A stretch of 64,000 nucleotides of DNA, from the NCBI RefSeq assembly GCF_042684505.1, contig NZ_JBHULT010000010.1:124001-188000 (forward strand). The letters are read 5' to 3'. Both the position numbers and the translations under genes were made by a program. This DNA is from Salinimicrobium flavum. GTDB taxonomy: Bacteria; Bacteroidota; Bacteroidia; Flavobacteriales; Flavobacteriaceae. This document shows, piece by piece, positions 36,175-43,774 of this stretch (position 1 is the stretch's first letter; each line of letters opens with the position of its first letter). The notes under the pieces are model-generated. The model saw nothing but the letters and a program-made list of their open reading frames with translations. It ran no database searches and was not told where the DNA came from.

Positions 36175-36646
36175 TTCTCACAAAAGACATATTGCCAAAA
36201 CAATTACATGGAGAGTAATTGGAACTCTGGATACCATCCTTTTAGCCTGGCTGATATCCGGAGACCCATTAACAGGACTAAAAATAGGATTTGCAGAGGT
36301 TATAACCAAGATGGTCCTTTATTATATTCATGAAAGATTATGGTTTAAAGGAGAATTTTCTGTACCCTCAGGAAAATGGACCAGTAGAAAACGTCATATT
36401 GCCAAAACCATTTCCTGGCGAATTGTAGGCACCATGGATACAATACTTCTTGCATGGGTCATCACCGGTAATCCACTGACGGGCGTCAAGATCGGACTTG
36501 CTGAAGTGGTCACAAAAATGATCCTGTATTACTTACATGAAAGGACCTGGTACAGGATCGACTTTGGACTACCAGGTCGCAGGAGTAAGCACAAAGAAGT
36601 AGAGAAAGTATCGAAAGGCAAGGAAGCGTGGGGACAGGGAGACTAG
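36164..36646 (+). CDS. Tandem DUF2061 membrane protein
   Basis: A 160-residue protein made of two near-identical DUF2061 units (about 3-57 and 71-128). Each reads SHKRHIAKTI-type start, WRVIGTLDTILLAWLISG membrane segment, a GFAEVITKMVLYYIHER segment and a basic end. DUF2061 often travels with sulfate-activation genes in bacteria, as here between cysQ and cysC; a role in transport or anchoring is suspected but unknown. The last residues (EAWGQGD) are encoded by the beginning of a G-rich octamer array, so the C-terminus has probably been rewritten by the repeat. Confidence 0.85.
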   Translation: MKNSSHKRHIAKTITWRVIGTLDTILLAWLISGDPLTGLKIGFAEVITKMVLYYIHERLWFKGEFSVPSGKWTSRKRHIAKTISWRIVGTMDTILLAWVITGNPLTGVKIGLAEVVTKMILYYLHERTWYRIDFGLPGRRSKHKEVEKVSKGKEAWGQGD

Positions 36647-36861
36647 GAGACTGTGAGTCGGGGAGACTTGGGGAACAGGAGACCAAGGGATATGGCGACG
36701 AGGGGATTTGGAGACGGGGAGAAAAATGTGTAGTGACCCGAGGTAAATCAAAGCACCAAATTCCAAATTCCAAAATAAGACATGAGATAATGAAAATACC
36801 AATAATTTAAACTCAATTCCTAATTAACCAATCCCCAATTAACCAATTAACGCATTAACAT
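36622..36861. repeat. Octamer-array intergenic element, type GGRGAC / ATTAAC, copy 1
   Basis: Thirteen consecutive in-phase octamers of consensus GGRGACnn run from 36622 to 36725, covering the DUF2061 stop codon. After a spacer of about 96 bases, five in-phase octamers of ATTAACnn type (36822-36861) end 4 bases before the cysC ATG. Left and right consensus are different and not complementary. Confidence 0.85.
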
Positions 36862-36865
36862 AACA

Positions 36866-37462
36866 ATGCCTACCAACATCATCAAACATAAATATCACAT
36901 TTCCCGGGAGGATCGTAACAGGCAGAACAAGCATGGTTCCTTTGTGATTTGGTTCACCGGGTTGTCAGGGTCGGGAAAATCGACTATCGCCAGCAAATTG
37001 GAACAACGTCTTTTTAAAGAAAGAGTAAAAACCTATGCTCTGGACGGTGACAATATCCGTAGTGGATTAAATAAAGGTCTGAAATTTACAAGGGAAGATC
37101 GTTTAGAGAACAACCGTAGAATTGCCGAAGTTGCCAAATTATTCATGGATGCAGGAATGATAACTATCACGGCATTTATTTCCCCTTTAAAAGAAGACCG
37201 GGTGCAGGCAAAGGAAATAATCGGGAAGGACAATTTTCTCGAAATCTATGTGAATACCCCTCTTGAGATCTGTGAAGAAAGAGATGTGAAAGGATTTTAC
37301 CAAAAGGCCAGATCAGGAGAAATTAAAAATTTCACAGGCATAAGTTCGCCATATGAGGCTCCTGAAGCTCCCGATTTTGAAATCAAGACCGAAGAAGAAT
37401 CTGTAGAGGAGGCTGTGGAGAGGCTTTACATGTTCTTACAGAAAAAATTTAAGTTATTATGA
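36866..37462 (+). CDS. cysC: Adenylylsulfate (APS) kinase
   Basis: Phosphorylates APS at the 3'-OH to give PAPS, the universal sulfate donor. The 198-residue enzyme has the P-loop GLSGSGKSTIA (about 33-43), DGDNIRSGLNKGLKF, the FISPLKEDR segment and the lid region (FTGISSPYEAPEAPD). All are diagnostic for CysC. Its stop overlaps the cysD start by 4 bases, showing translational coupling. No cysH (PAPS reductase) is present, so PAPS is more likely made for sulfation than for assimilation. Confidence 0.96.
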   Translation: MPTNIIKHKYHISREDRNRQNKHGSFVIWFTGLSGSGKSTIASKLEQRLFKERVKTYALDGDNIRSGLNKGLKFTREDRLENNRRIAEVAKLFMDAGMITITAFISPLKEDRVQAKEIIGKDNFLEIYVNTPLEICEERDVKGFYQKARSGEIKNFTGISSPYEAPEAPDFEIKTEEESVEEAVERLYMFLQKKFKLL

Positions 37463-38364
37463 GCAAGTATTATTTGAATTACCTGGATGAGCTGGAGTCT
37501 GAGGCCATTTATATCCTACGGGAAGTTTGGGCGCAATTTGAAAACCCGGTAATCCTATTCTCCGGCGGAAAAGATTCTATTCTTGTAACTCATCTGGCTA
37601 AAAAAGCTTTTTATCCGGCCAAAATTCCTTTTGCCTTATTGCATGTGGATACCGGACATAATTTTCCGGAAACCATTCAGTTCAGGGATGATCTGGTTAA
37701 TGAACTTGGGGTAAAATTGTTAGTAGGCTCTGTACAGGAATCCATTAATAACGGCAGGGTGGCTGAAGAAAAAGGAAAGAACGCCACCCGGAATGCCTTA
37801 CAGATAACTACACTTTTGGATACTATTGAAGAACACAGGATTGACTGTGCCATAGGAGGAGGTAGGAGAGATGAAGAGAAGGCACGCGCAAAGGAAAGGT
37901 TCTTTTCTCATCGTAATGATTTTGGGGAATGGGATCCAAAGAACCAGCGCCCGGAACTCTGGAATTTGCTCAACGGAAAACATTTTGAAGGGGAACATTT
38001 TCGTGCATTTCCAATAAGTAACTGGACCGAGATGGATGTCTGGAATTATATCAGTCGGGAAAATATAAGGATACCATCCCTTTATATCGCACATGAGAGG
38101 GAAGTGGTATGGAGAAGTAATTCCTGGATCCCGGTTTCAGAATTCTTAAGATTGGAAGACGGAGAAAAAACTCAAAAGAAAAAAATCCGCTTCCGAACCC
38201 TCGGAGACATCACCATCACCGGTGGAATAGAATCTGAAGCCGATACCCTGGAGAAAATTGTACAGGAAGTCTCGGCTATGCGTAAGACAGAAAGAGGGGA
38301 TCGGAGTGATGATAAGCGTTCTGAAACGGCTATGGAGGATCGAAAGAAACAAGGCTATTTTTAA
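37459..38364 (+). CDS. cysD: Sulfate adenylyltransferase subunit 2
   Basis: ATP-pyrophosphatase subunit of ATP sulfurylase, which makes APS from sulfate and ATP with the GTPase subunit CysN. The 301-residue protein has the PP-loop FSGGKDSILVTHLA (about 34-47), IGGGRRDEEKARAKER, and the conserved C-terminal FRTLGDITITGGIES. It begins within the cysC stop codon. The partner cysN is separated from it by a small inserted gene (38410-38802), whereas cysD and cysN are usually adjacent. Confidence 0.97.
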   Translation: MSKYYLNYLDELESEAIYILREVWAQFENPVILFSGGKDSILVTHLAKKAFYPAKIPFALLHVDTGHNFPETIQFRDDLVNELGVKLLVGSVQESINNGRVAEEKGKNATRNALQITTLLDTIEEHRIDCAIGGGRRDEEKARAKERFFSHRNDFGEWDPKNQRPELWNLLNGKHFEGEHFRAFPISNWTEMDVWNYISRENIRIPSLYIAHEREVVWRSNSWIPVSEFLRLEDGEKTQKKKIRFRTLGDITITGGIESEADTLEKIVQEVSAMRKTERGDRSDDKRSETAMEDRKKQGYF

Positions 38365-38365
38365 G

Positions 38366-38404
38366 GCGAATTATCACGAATTAAAGCAAATTAGCACGAA
38401 TTTT
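38366..38404. repeat. Left inverted repeat flanking the GxxExxY gene
   Basis: About four decamer-like units (CGAATTATCA, CGAATTAAAG and so on) starting one base after the cysD stop. It is an imperfect inverted copy of 38792-38831: roughly 27 of 33 bases match with one single-base indel. Confidence 0.8.
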
Positions 38405-38409
38405 CCAGT

Positions 38410-38802
38410 ATGGAGGAGAAAATCTTGTTTAAGGAGGAGAGTTATAAAATCATAGGTGCATGTATGAAGGTGCACCGTGGACTTGGACCAGGTTTCCTTG
38501 AGTCGGTTTATGAAGAAGCTCTGGAACAAGAATTTATAAGTGCCGGAATTCCTTTTGAACGACAGGTAAAGCTGAATATCTTTTATGCGGAAAAAAGGTT
38601 AAAGAAATATTATATAGCAGATTTTGTTTGTTATAACAAAATTGTTCTGGAAATAAAATCAGTTAAACATGTCCCTGTCGCTTTCCTTTCACAGTTAAAT
38701 AACTATTTAGCAGCTACCCGAAAAGAGCTTGGTGTTCTTGTGAATTTCGGTACTACCTCCTTAACCTATAAAAGAATTATTAATACAACCCATTCGCGAT
38801 AA
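38410..38802 (+). CDS. GxxExxY protein (PD-(D/E)XK nuclease-like, PDDEXK_3)
   Basis: A 130-residue protein of the GxxExxY family, assigned to the PD-(D/E)XK nuclease fold. The name-giving motif is GPGFLESVYEEAL (about 23-35). The nuclease-type residues are present: Asp in YIADFVCY and E-x-K in VLEIKSVK. It lies between cysD and cysN inside inverted repeats, and its last codons and stop (HSR, TAA) are formed by the right repeat. Family function is unknown; the context suggests a mobile or selfish insertion. Confidence 0.88.
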   Translation: MEEKILFKEESYKIIGACMKVHRGLGPGFLESVYEEALEQEFISAGIPFERQVKLNIFYAEKRLKKYYIADFVCYNKIVLEIKSVKHVPVAFLSQLNNYLAATRKELGVLVNFGTTSLTYKRIINTTHSR

Positions 38803-38831
38803 TTCGTTATAAATTCGCGATAATTAGTGAC
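38792..38831. repeat. Right inverted repeat flanking the GxxExxY gene
   Basis: Units such as ATTCGCGATA appear twice, ending 3 bases before the cysN ATG. The reverse complement aligns with 38366-38404. Together the two arms delimit a unit of about 465 bp that fills the whole cysD-cysN gap. Confidence 0.8.
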
Positions 38832-38834
38832 ACA

Positions 38835-40091
38835 ATGCATATAGACAACAACCAACTACTCCGCTTCACCACCGCCGGCTCAGTCGACGACGGCAAATCA
38901 ACCCTTATCGGTCGCCTCTTATATGACTCCAAATCCATTTTTGAAGATCAACTTGAAGCTGTGAGTGCTACGAGTGCGAAAAAGGGCCATAAGGGCGTGG
39001 ATCTCGCTTTATTTACTGATGGTTTAAGAGATGAAAGGGAGCAGGGGATCACTATAGATGTAGCCTACAGGTATTTTACTACCCCCAAGAGAAAATTTAT
39101 AATAGCAGACACACCCGGACATATCCAGTACACCAGAAACATGGTTACCGGGGCGTCTACGGCAAATGCAGCTGTTATATTAATAGATGGCCGGCACGGA
39201 GTGATCGAACAGACAAAGAGACATTCTTTTATTGCCTCTCTGCTGAATATCCCACATCTTATTGTATGTATCAATAAAATGGATCTTGTAAATTATTCTG
39301 AAGAAAGGTTTAACGAAATTGTTGGACAATTCGAGGAATTTTCTTCGAAACTTCTCATGAAGGATGTACGCTTCATCCCGATCAGCGCTTTAGATGGAGA
39401 TAACGTAGTTAATAGATCTGAGAATATGGATTGGTACCAGGGAGGAACTTTACTCAACATCCTGGAAACTCTTCATATAAGTAGTGATATTAATAAAATC
39501 GATGCACGGTTCCCGGTTCAGACGGTGCTGAGACCTCAGAATGAAGATCATCGTGATTACAGGGGATATGCAGGTAGAGTAGCCAGCGGAATCTACAGAG
39601 TAGGAGATGAAGTGGCAGTATTACCCTCTGGTTTTACTTCAAAAATAAGATCCATCAATTCAGGTGAAACAGAAGTTGAAGAAGCTTACGCACCCATGTC
39701 GGTTGCTCTTACTCTTGAAGATGATATTGATGTGAGCAGGGGAGACATGATCGTCAGAAAAAACAATCAACCCGAACCCACTCAGGAGTTTGATGTTATG
39801 CTTTGCTGGCTGAATGATGCTGCAGCCAGACCAAGGTCAAAATATACTATCATGCATTCGTCCAATGAACAGCGGGCTATAATCAAAGAAGTGATCTACA
39901 AAATAGACATCAATACTTATGACAGGATCACTGAGGATAAGGAATTGAACATGAATGATATTGCCAGAGTAAAAATAAGGTGTACCAGGCCGTTAATGCT
40001 CGACTCCTACAGGGAGAACCGTAATACCGGGAGTATTATTTTAATCGATGAATCAACTAACGAAACGCTAGCAGCTGGGATGGTGATGTAG
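38835..40091 (+). CDS. cysN: Sulfate adenylyltransferase subunit 1 (GTPase)
   Basis: Elongation-factor-like GTPase that drives APS synthesis with CysD. The 418-residue protein has G1 GSVDDGKSTLIGRLL, G3 DTPGHIQYTRNM, G4 NKMDL and the two EF-Tu-like beta-barrel domains. It stops after these, so it is CysN alone and not the CysNC fusion; APS kinase is supplied by the separate cysC upstream. It is the last gene of the PAPS set; a new promoter lies downstream at 40166. Confidence 0.97.
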   Translation: MHIDNNQLLRFTTAGSVDDGKSTLIGRLLYDSKSIFEDQLEAVSATSAKKGHKGVDLALFTDGLRDEREQGITIDVAYRYFTTPKRKFIIADTPGHIQYTRNMVTGASTANAAVILIDGRHGVIEQTKRHSFIASLLNIPHLIVCINKMDLVNYSEERFNEIVGQFEEFSSKLLMKDVRFIPISALDGDNVVNRSENMDWYQGGTLLNILETLHISSDINKIDARFPVQTVLRPQNEDHRDYRGYAGRVASGIYRVGDEVAVLPSGFTSKIRSINSGETEVEEAYAPMSVALTLEDDIDVSRGDMIVRKNNQPEPTQEFDVMLCWLNDAAARPRSKYTIMHSSNEQRAIIKEVIYKIDINTYDRITEDKELNMNDIARVKIRCTRPLMLDSYRENRNTGSIILIDESTNETLAAGMVM

Positions 40092-40165
40092 AAACAATAC
40101 ACGAGATATTTTATAATTCAAATGATCTGTTTTATTAAAAACATTTAAAATTATTAATAAGCTAT

Positions 40166-40173
40166 TATATTTG
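40166..40173 (+). promoter_or_regulatory. Minus-10-type element before the MBOAT gene
   Basis: TATATTTG (TAnnTTTG) lies 24 bases before the ATG at 40197 in the 105-base gap after cysN. It may start the AT-rich half of the polysaccharide operon. Confidence 0.4.
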
Positions 40174-40196
40174 GTCCGAGCTAATCAAAACTTCGA

Positions 40197-41648
40197 ATGT
40201 TATTTAATTCAATAGACTTTGCGGTTTTTTTACCCATTGTTTTCTTTATTTACTGGTTTGTTTTTAATCGGAGTATAAAATGGCAAAATTTATTTCTAGT
40301 AGTTGCCAGTTATATCTTTTATGGATGGTGGGATGTAGAATTTTTAATTTTAATATTTGTCAGCACCCTCACAGATTATTATGCCGGTTTAAAAATGGGC
40401 TCATATGCTGAAGATAAGATTCGGAAATATTTCCTATATCTCAGTATAATAACCAATCTCGGAATTTTGGGATATTTTAAATATTCTAATTTTTTTATTG
40501 AAAATTTCAATTCAGCGTTTACACTTTTCGGAACATCTTTTAATTTATCCTCTTTAAATATTATACTTCCGGTGGGAATAAGTTTCTACACCTTTCAGAC
40601 TCTGAGTTATAGTATAGATGTTTATAAGAAAAAAATAGAACCCTCAAAAGATTTTATTGCTTTTGCCGCATATGTTAGCTTTTTCCCCCAGTTGGTTGCC
40701 GGACCCATTGAAAGAGCCAAGAATTTTCTTCCACAATTCTTAAATGAAAGGAAATTCGATTATGAATCCGCTGTAGACGGAATGAGACAAATATTATGGG
40801 GGTTTTTTAAAAAGCTGGTAATCGCAGATAATTGTGCTGTTTATGTAAATTATATATTTGAAAACCATTCTGATCTTTCCGGGAGTACCTTATTTTTAGG
40901 AGGTGTATTCTTTATATTTCAAATCTATGGGGATTTTTCCGGATACTCCGACATTGCTATAGGAACAAGTAGGCTGTTTGGGTTCAAACTCTTACAGAAC
41001 TTTAATTTCCCATTATTTTCGAGAGATATTCCGGAATTCTGGAGAAGATGGCACATCTCCCTTACCACCTGGTTGAGGGATTATGTTTATATTCCTTTAG
41101 TTAAAAGAGGTGGCGGAAAATTATCCAGAGCCAGAAATGTTATTATTTTATTTTTATTAACCGGCTTTTGGCATGGCGCTAACTGGACTTTTATTGTTTG
41201 GGGGTTATTAAACGCCTTATATTTTTTACCTTTTGTACTTTCGAAAAAAATAAAGTCTCATACCGGTACAGTGGCAGAATTTTCAAAATTTCCCTCCATA
41301 AAGGAAGTATTAAATATAATGTTAACATTTTTCCTCGCTTTAATTGGAATTATTTTTTTTAGAGCAGAGAATATAGACATCGCATTTGATTACATTCTTG
41401 GAATGTGGGATTACACCCTTTTTGAAATTCCATATTATAGAGGAATTGGATATGCGAGACCATTAATTATTTTAATAATAATATTTCTAATAATAGAATG
41501 GATTGGTAGAAAGTATAATTTTGCACTGGAGATATTGAAAAATATTGAAAAGGGTTGGATCAGAAAGTTTATATATTCCCTTATTATCTTAGTTATTGGC
41601 ATTTATATGTATACCGGCACAAATAATTTTATTTACTTTCAGTTTTGA
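40197..41648 (+). CDS. MBOAT-family membrane O-acyltransferase (AlgI-like)
   Basis: A 483-residue polytopic membrane protein that moves acyl (mostly acetyl) groups across the membrane to decorate polysaccharides, as AlgI and PatA do. It starts MLFNSIDFAVFLPIVFFIYW, contains PVGISFYTFQTLSYSIDVY and FFPQLVAGPIERA, and has the catalytic His in GFWHGANWTFIVWG (near residue 325). It overlaps the next gene by 4 bases. Together the pair resembles AlgI with AlgJ/X-type periplasmic partners. Base composition drops clearly here compared with the cys genes. Confidence 0.92.
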   Translation: MLFNSIDFAVFLPIVFFIYWFVFNRSIKWQNLFLVVASYIFYGWWDVEFLILIFVSTLTDYYAGLKMGSYAEDKIRKYFLYLSIITNLGILGYFKYSNFFIENFNSAFTLFGTSFNLSSLNIILPVGISFYTFQTLSYSIDVYKKKIEPSKDFIAFAAYVSFFPQLVAGPIERAKNFLPQFLNERKFDYESAVDGMRQILWGFFKKLVIADNCAVYVNYIFENHSDLSGSTLFLGGVFFIFQIYGDFSGYSDIAIGTSRLFGFKLLQNFNFPLFSRDIPEFWRRWHISLTTWLRDYVYIPLVKRGGGKLSRARNVIILFLLTGFWHGANWTFIVWGLLNALYFLPFVLSKKIKSHTGTVAEFSKFPSIKEVLNIMLTFFLALIGIIFFRAENIDIAFDYILGMWDYTLFEIPYYRGIGYARPLIILIIIFLIIEWIGRKYNFALEILKNIEKGWIRKFIYSLIILVIGIYMYTGTNNFIYFQF

Positions 41649-42580
41649 TGAAGTTGTTTTTAAAAAAAATTTTGATTTTTTCAATTCTATTGTCATTTTT
41701 TTATGTGTTAGGTCTTAATATACTATATCAAATTTTACCTCCTATATATCGGCCTAATATCTTTTATCACACAAGTTTTAGTTTATTAGATAGGAAAATT
41801 GAGGAGAGTAAAACTCTTACTGAATTGGATGTTTTGTTCATAGGTTCTTCACATGCTTATAATAGTTTTGATCCAGGAATTTTTGAGAATTATGGTCTTA
41901 AAAGTTATAATTGGGGTACGAATCAACAAACCCACATTCAAACTGAAATGGTTTTAAGAGAATATTTAAAAATATTTTCCCCTAAATTAGTAGTCTACGA
42001 AGTTTTCCCGGAGATGTTTGCTTTGGAGGGTAGGGAATCGATGACAGATTTCCTTAATTCAGGGGAACCCTTTCAATTAGGTTTAAAGGAGATATTCGAG
42101 TATGATAATAGTATCATATTTTTTAATACTTATCTCATTAAATATTCAAGAGAGCTTATTGGGTTACGGCCCAAACCCAAAAGAAAGGTCGAGATTAAAG
42201 ATTATTACAAAGGGTATGTTTCCAAAGAGGGTGAAAATAAATATTATAAGGATTCAATCGATATAAAGTGGATACCTCGACAGCAACAGATCGAGGCCTT
42301 TGAGAGAAATATAGCTTTTTTGAAAAGAAATAATATTAATTATGTATTAGTAATTTCTCCCTTTCCTTTTCAGTACAATAATTCGCAGGACTACATTAAT
42401 TACCTGAACTCCAGGGGAGAGTTGTTAGATTATAACAAAATTCTTGAGTTTGATGCAGAAAAAGAGTTTAGCGATTATCATCACATAAATATAAAAGGAG
42501 CTAAAAAAATAAACACCCATTTAGCTCCCGTTTTAAGAAAAAAGATTGATGAATTACCCATTGATGAGTTGGCAAAATAA
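41645..42580 (+). CDS. SGNH-like membrane-anchored partner of the O-acyltransferase
   Basis: A 311-residue protein with one N-terminal membrane anchor (about 7-30) and an extracytoplasmic domain. The GSSHAYNSFDP block (about 67-77) looks like the Gly-x-Ser block of SGNH hydrolases and DltD/AlgJ proteins. YHHINIKGAKKIN near the C-terminus fits the D-x-x-H catalytic block (here SDYHH). Translational coupling with the MBOAT gene supports a role in transferring the acyl group to the glycan. The family assignment rests on these motifs and is moderate. Confidence 0.65.
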   Translation: MMKLFLKKILIFSILLSFFYVLGLNILYQILPPIYRPNIFYHTSFSLLDRKIEESKTLTELDVLFIGSSHAYNSFDPGIFENYGLKSYNWGTNQQTHIQTEMVLREYLKIFSPKLVVYEVFPEMFALEGRESMTDFLNSGEPFQLGLKEIFEYDNSIIFFNTYLIKYSRELIGLRPKPKRKVEIKDYYKGYVSKEGENKYYKDSIDIKWIPRQQQIEAFERNIAFLKRNNINYVLVISPFPFQYNNSQDYINYLNSRGELLDYNKILEFDAEKEFSDYHHINIKGAKKINTHLAPVLRKKIDELPIDELAK

Positions 42581-42907
42581 AGGGTTTTTTAATATAGTTT
42601 TAAGCTTTCTACAATAAGGATGAATTTTTTAAAATTTATCTTTGCCCGGTTTTAAAATGGTAGATCATAGCTTTTCATGAACGGCTATTAAATGATAAAA
42701 TTCTAATGCATATTCTATTTTCATGGAAGGATCTTTATCTCGCTTGATAAAGGGGAGGGTTAAAATTAGGAATAACCTCTTTTTGTTCCCTCATAATCAA
42801 TAACAGTTAATGATAAAGAACCTAATGAGATAAGATAATGCCCGCATATATGAATGGTAAGGATTTTATCAAAATCAACATTTTTAAATTTTAAAAAAGC
42901 AAATTAG
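42581..42907. other. Non-coding gap before rfbA
   Basis: 327 bases of AT-rich sequence without a credible reading frame. TATCTTTG at 42637-42644 fits the TAnnTTTG element and equals the one before the first gene of the locus. A short GC-richer patch lies around 42750-42765. It could be a leader with an internal promoter, or remains of a lost gene; no protein homology was recognised. Confidence 0.35.
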
Positions 42908-43774
42908 ATGAAAGGAATTATATTGGCAGGAGGAAGCGGAACCAGATTATTTCCTATAACCATTGCAGTTAGTAAACAATTACTGCCGGTATATGATAAA
43001 CCAATGATCTATTATCCTTTATCGGTTTTAATGCTTGCCGGGATTAAGGAAATTCTATTTATTACCACACCTCATGATCAGGACTCATTTAGAAAACTAT
43101 TGGGAGATGGTTCCCAAATTGGCTGTAATTTTGAGTATGCTGTGCAGGAGGAACCTAATGGTCTAGCCGAAGCTTTTATTATTGGTGAAAAGTTTATTGG
43201 AAAGGATAAAGTTGCACTCGCGCTTGGTGATAATATATTCTATGGAAATGGCCTTGGAAGCCTTCTAAGAAGTAAAGTAAATATTAATGGTGCCTCAATT
43301 TTTGCTTATCCTGTTAAAGATCCCCAGCGTTATGGAGTGGTAGAATTTGATGAAAATAATAAGGCTATTAGTATTGAAGAAAAACCTGAGATTCCTAAAT
43401 CTAAATATGCAGTTCCCGGGCTCTATTTTTATGACAACCGGGTTGTTGAATATGCCAAAAACGTAAAGCCTTCGGCCAGAGGTGAAAAGGAGATCTCAAC
43501 TATTAACCAAATGTACCTGGATGAAGGAACATTGGAAGTAGGAGTAATGACGCGTGGGATGAGCTGGTTTGATACCGGCACGGTAGAATCTTTAGACGAT
43601 GCCACTGAATTCATTAGGGTTTTACAAACCAGGCAAAGCACCTTAATCGGGTGTGTTGAAGAGGTAGCGTACCAAAGAAGGTTTATAGAAAAATCAGAAC
43701 TGGATGTCCTTTCCGATAAATATGGAAAATCTAAATACGGGGAGTATCTTCGAGACATTGCAAAATCACTTTAA
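42908..43774 (+). CDS. rfbA: Glucose-1-phosphate thymidylyltransferase
   Basis: Makes dTDP-glucose from dTTP and glucose-1-phosphate, the entry to dTDP-deoxysugars. The 288-residue enzyme shows MKGIILAGGSGTRLFPIT, VSKQLLPVYDKPMIYYPLS, the GDNIFYG metal motif and EKPEIPKSKYAVPGLYFYD. The expected partner rfbB (4,6-dehydratase) is not in this window, so it must lie elsewhere. The aminotransferase and acyltransferases downstream suggest that the end product is an acylated amino-6-deoxyhexose. The next gene starts directly after its stop. Confidence 0.96.
   Translation: MKGIILAGGSGTRLFPITIAVSKQLLPVYDKPMIYYPLSVLMLAGIKEILFITTPHDQDSFRKLLGDGSQIGCNFEYAVQEEPNGLAEAFIIGEKFIGKDKVALALGDNIFYGNGLGSLLRSKVNINGASIFAYPVKDPQRYGVVEFDENNKAISIEEKPEIPKSKYAVPGLYFYDNRVVEYAKNVKPSARGEKEISTINQMYLDEGTLEVGVMTRGMSWFDTGTVESLDDATEFIRVLQTRQSTLIGCVEEVAYQRRFIEKSELDVLSDKYGKSKYGEYLRDIAKSL

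Noticed and set aside
36622..36725. G-rich octamer array considered as a CRISPR array or minisatellite
   Set aside because: Units are only 8 bp, there is no repeat-spacer structure and no cas gene; units differ too much for a simple minisatellite.
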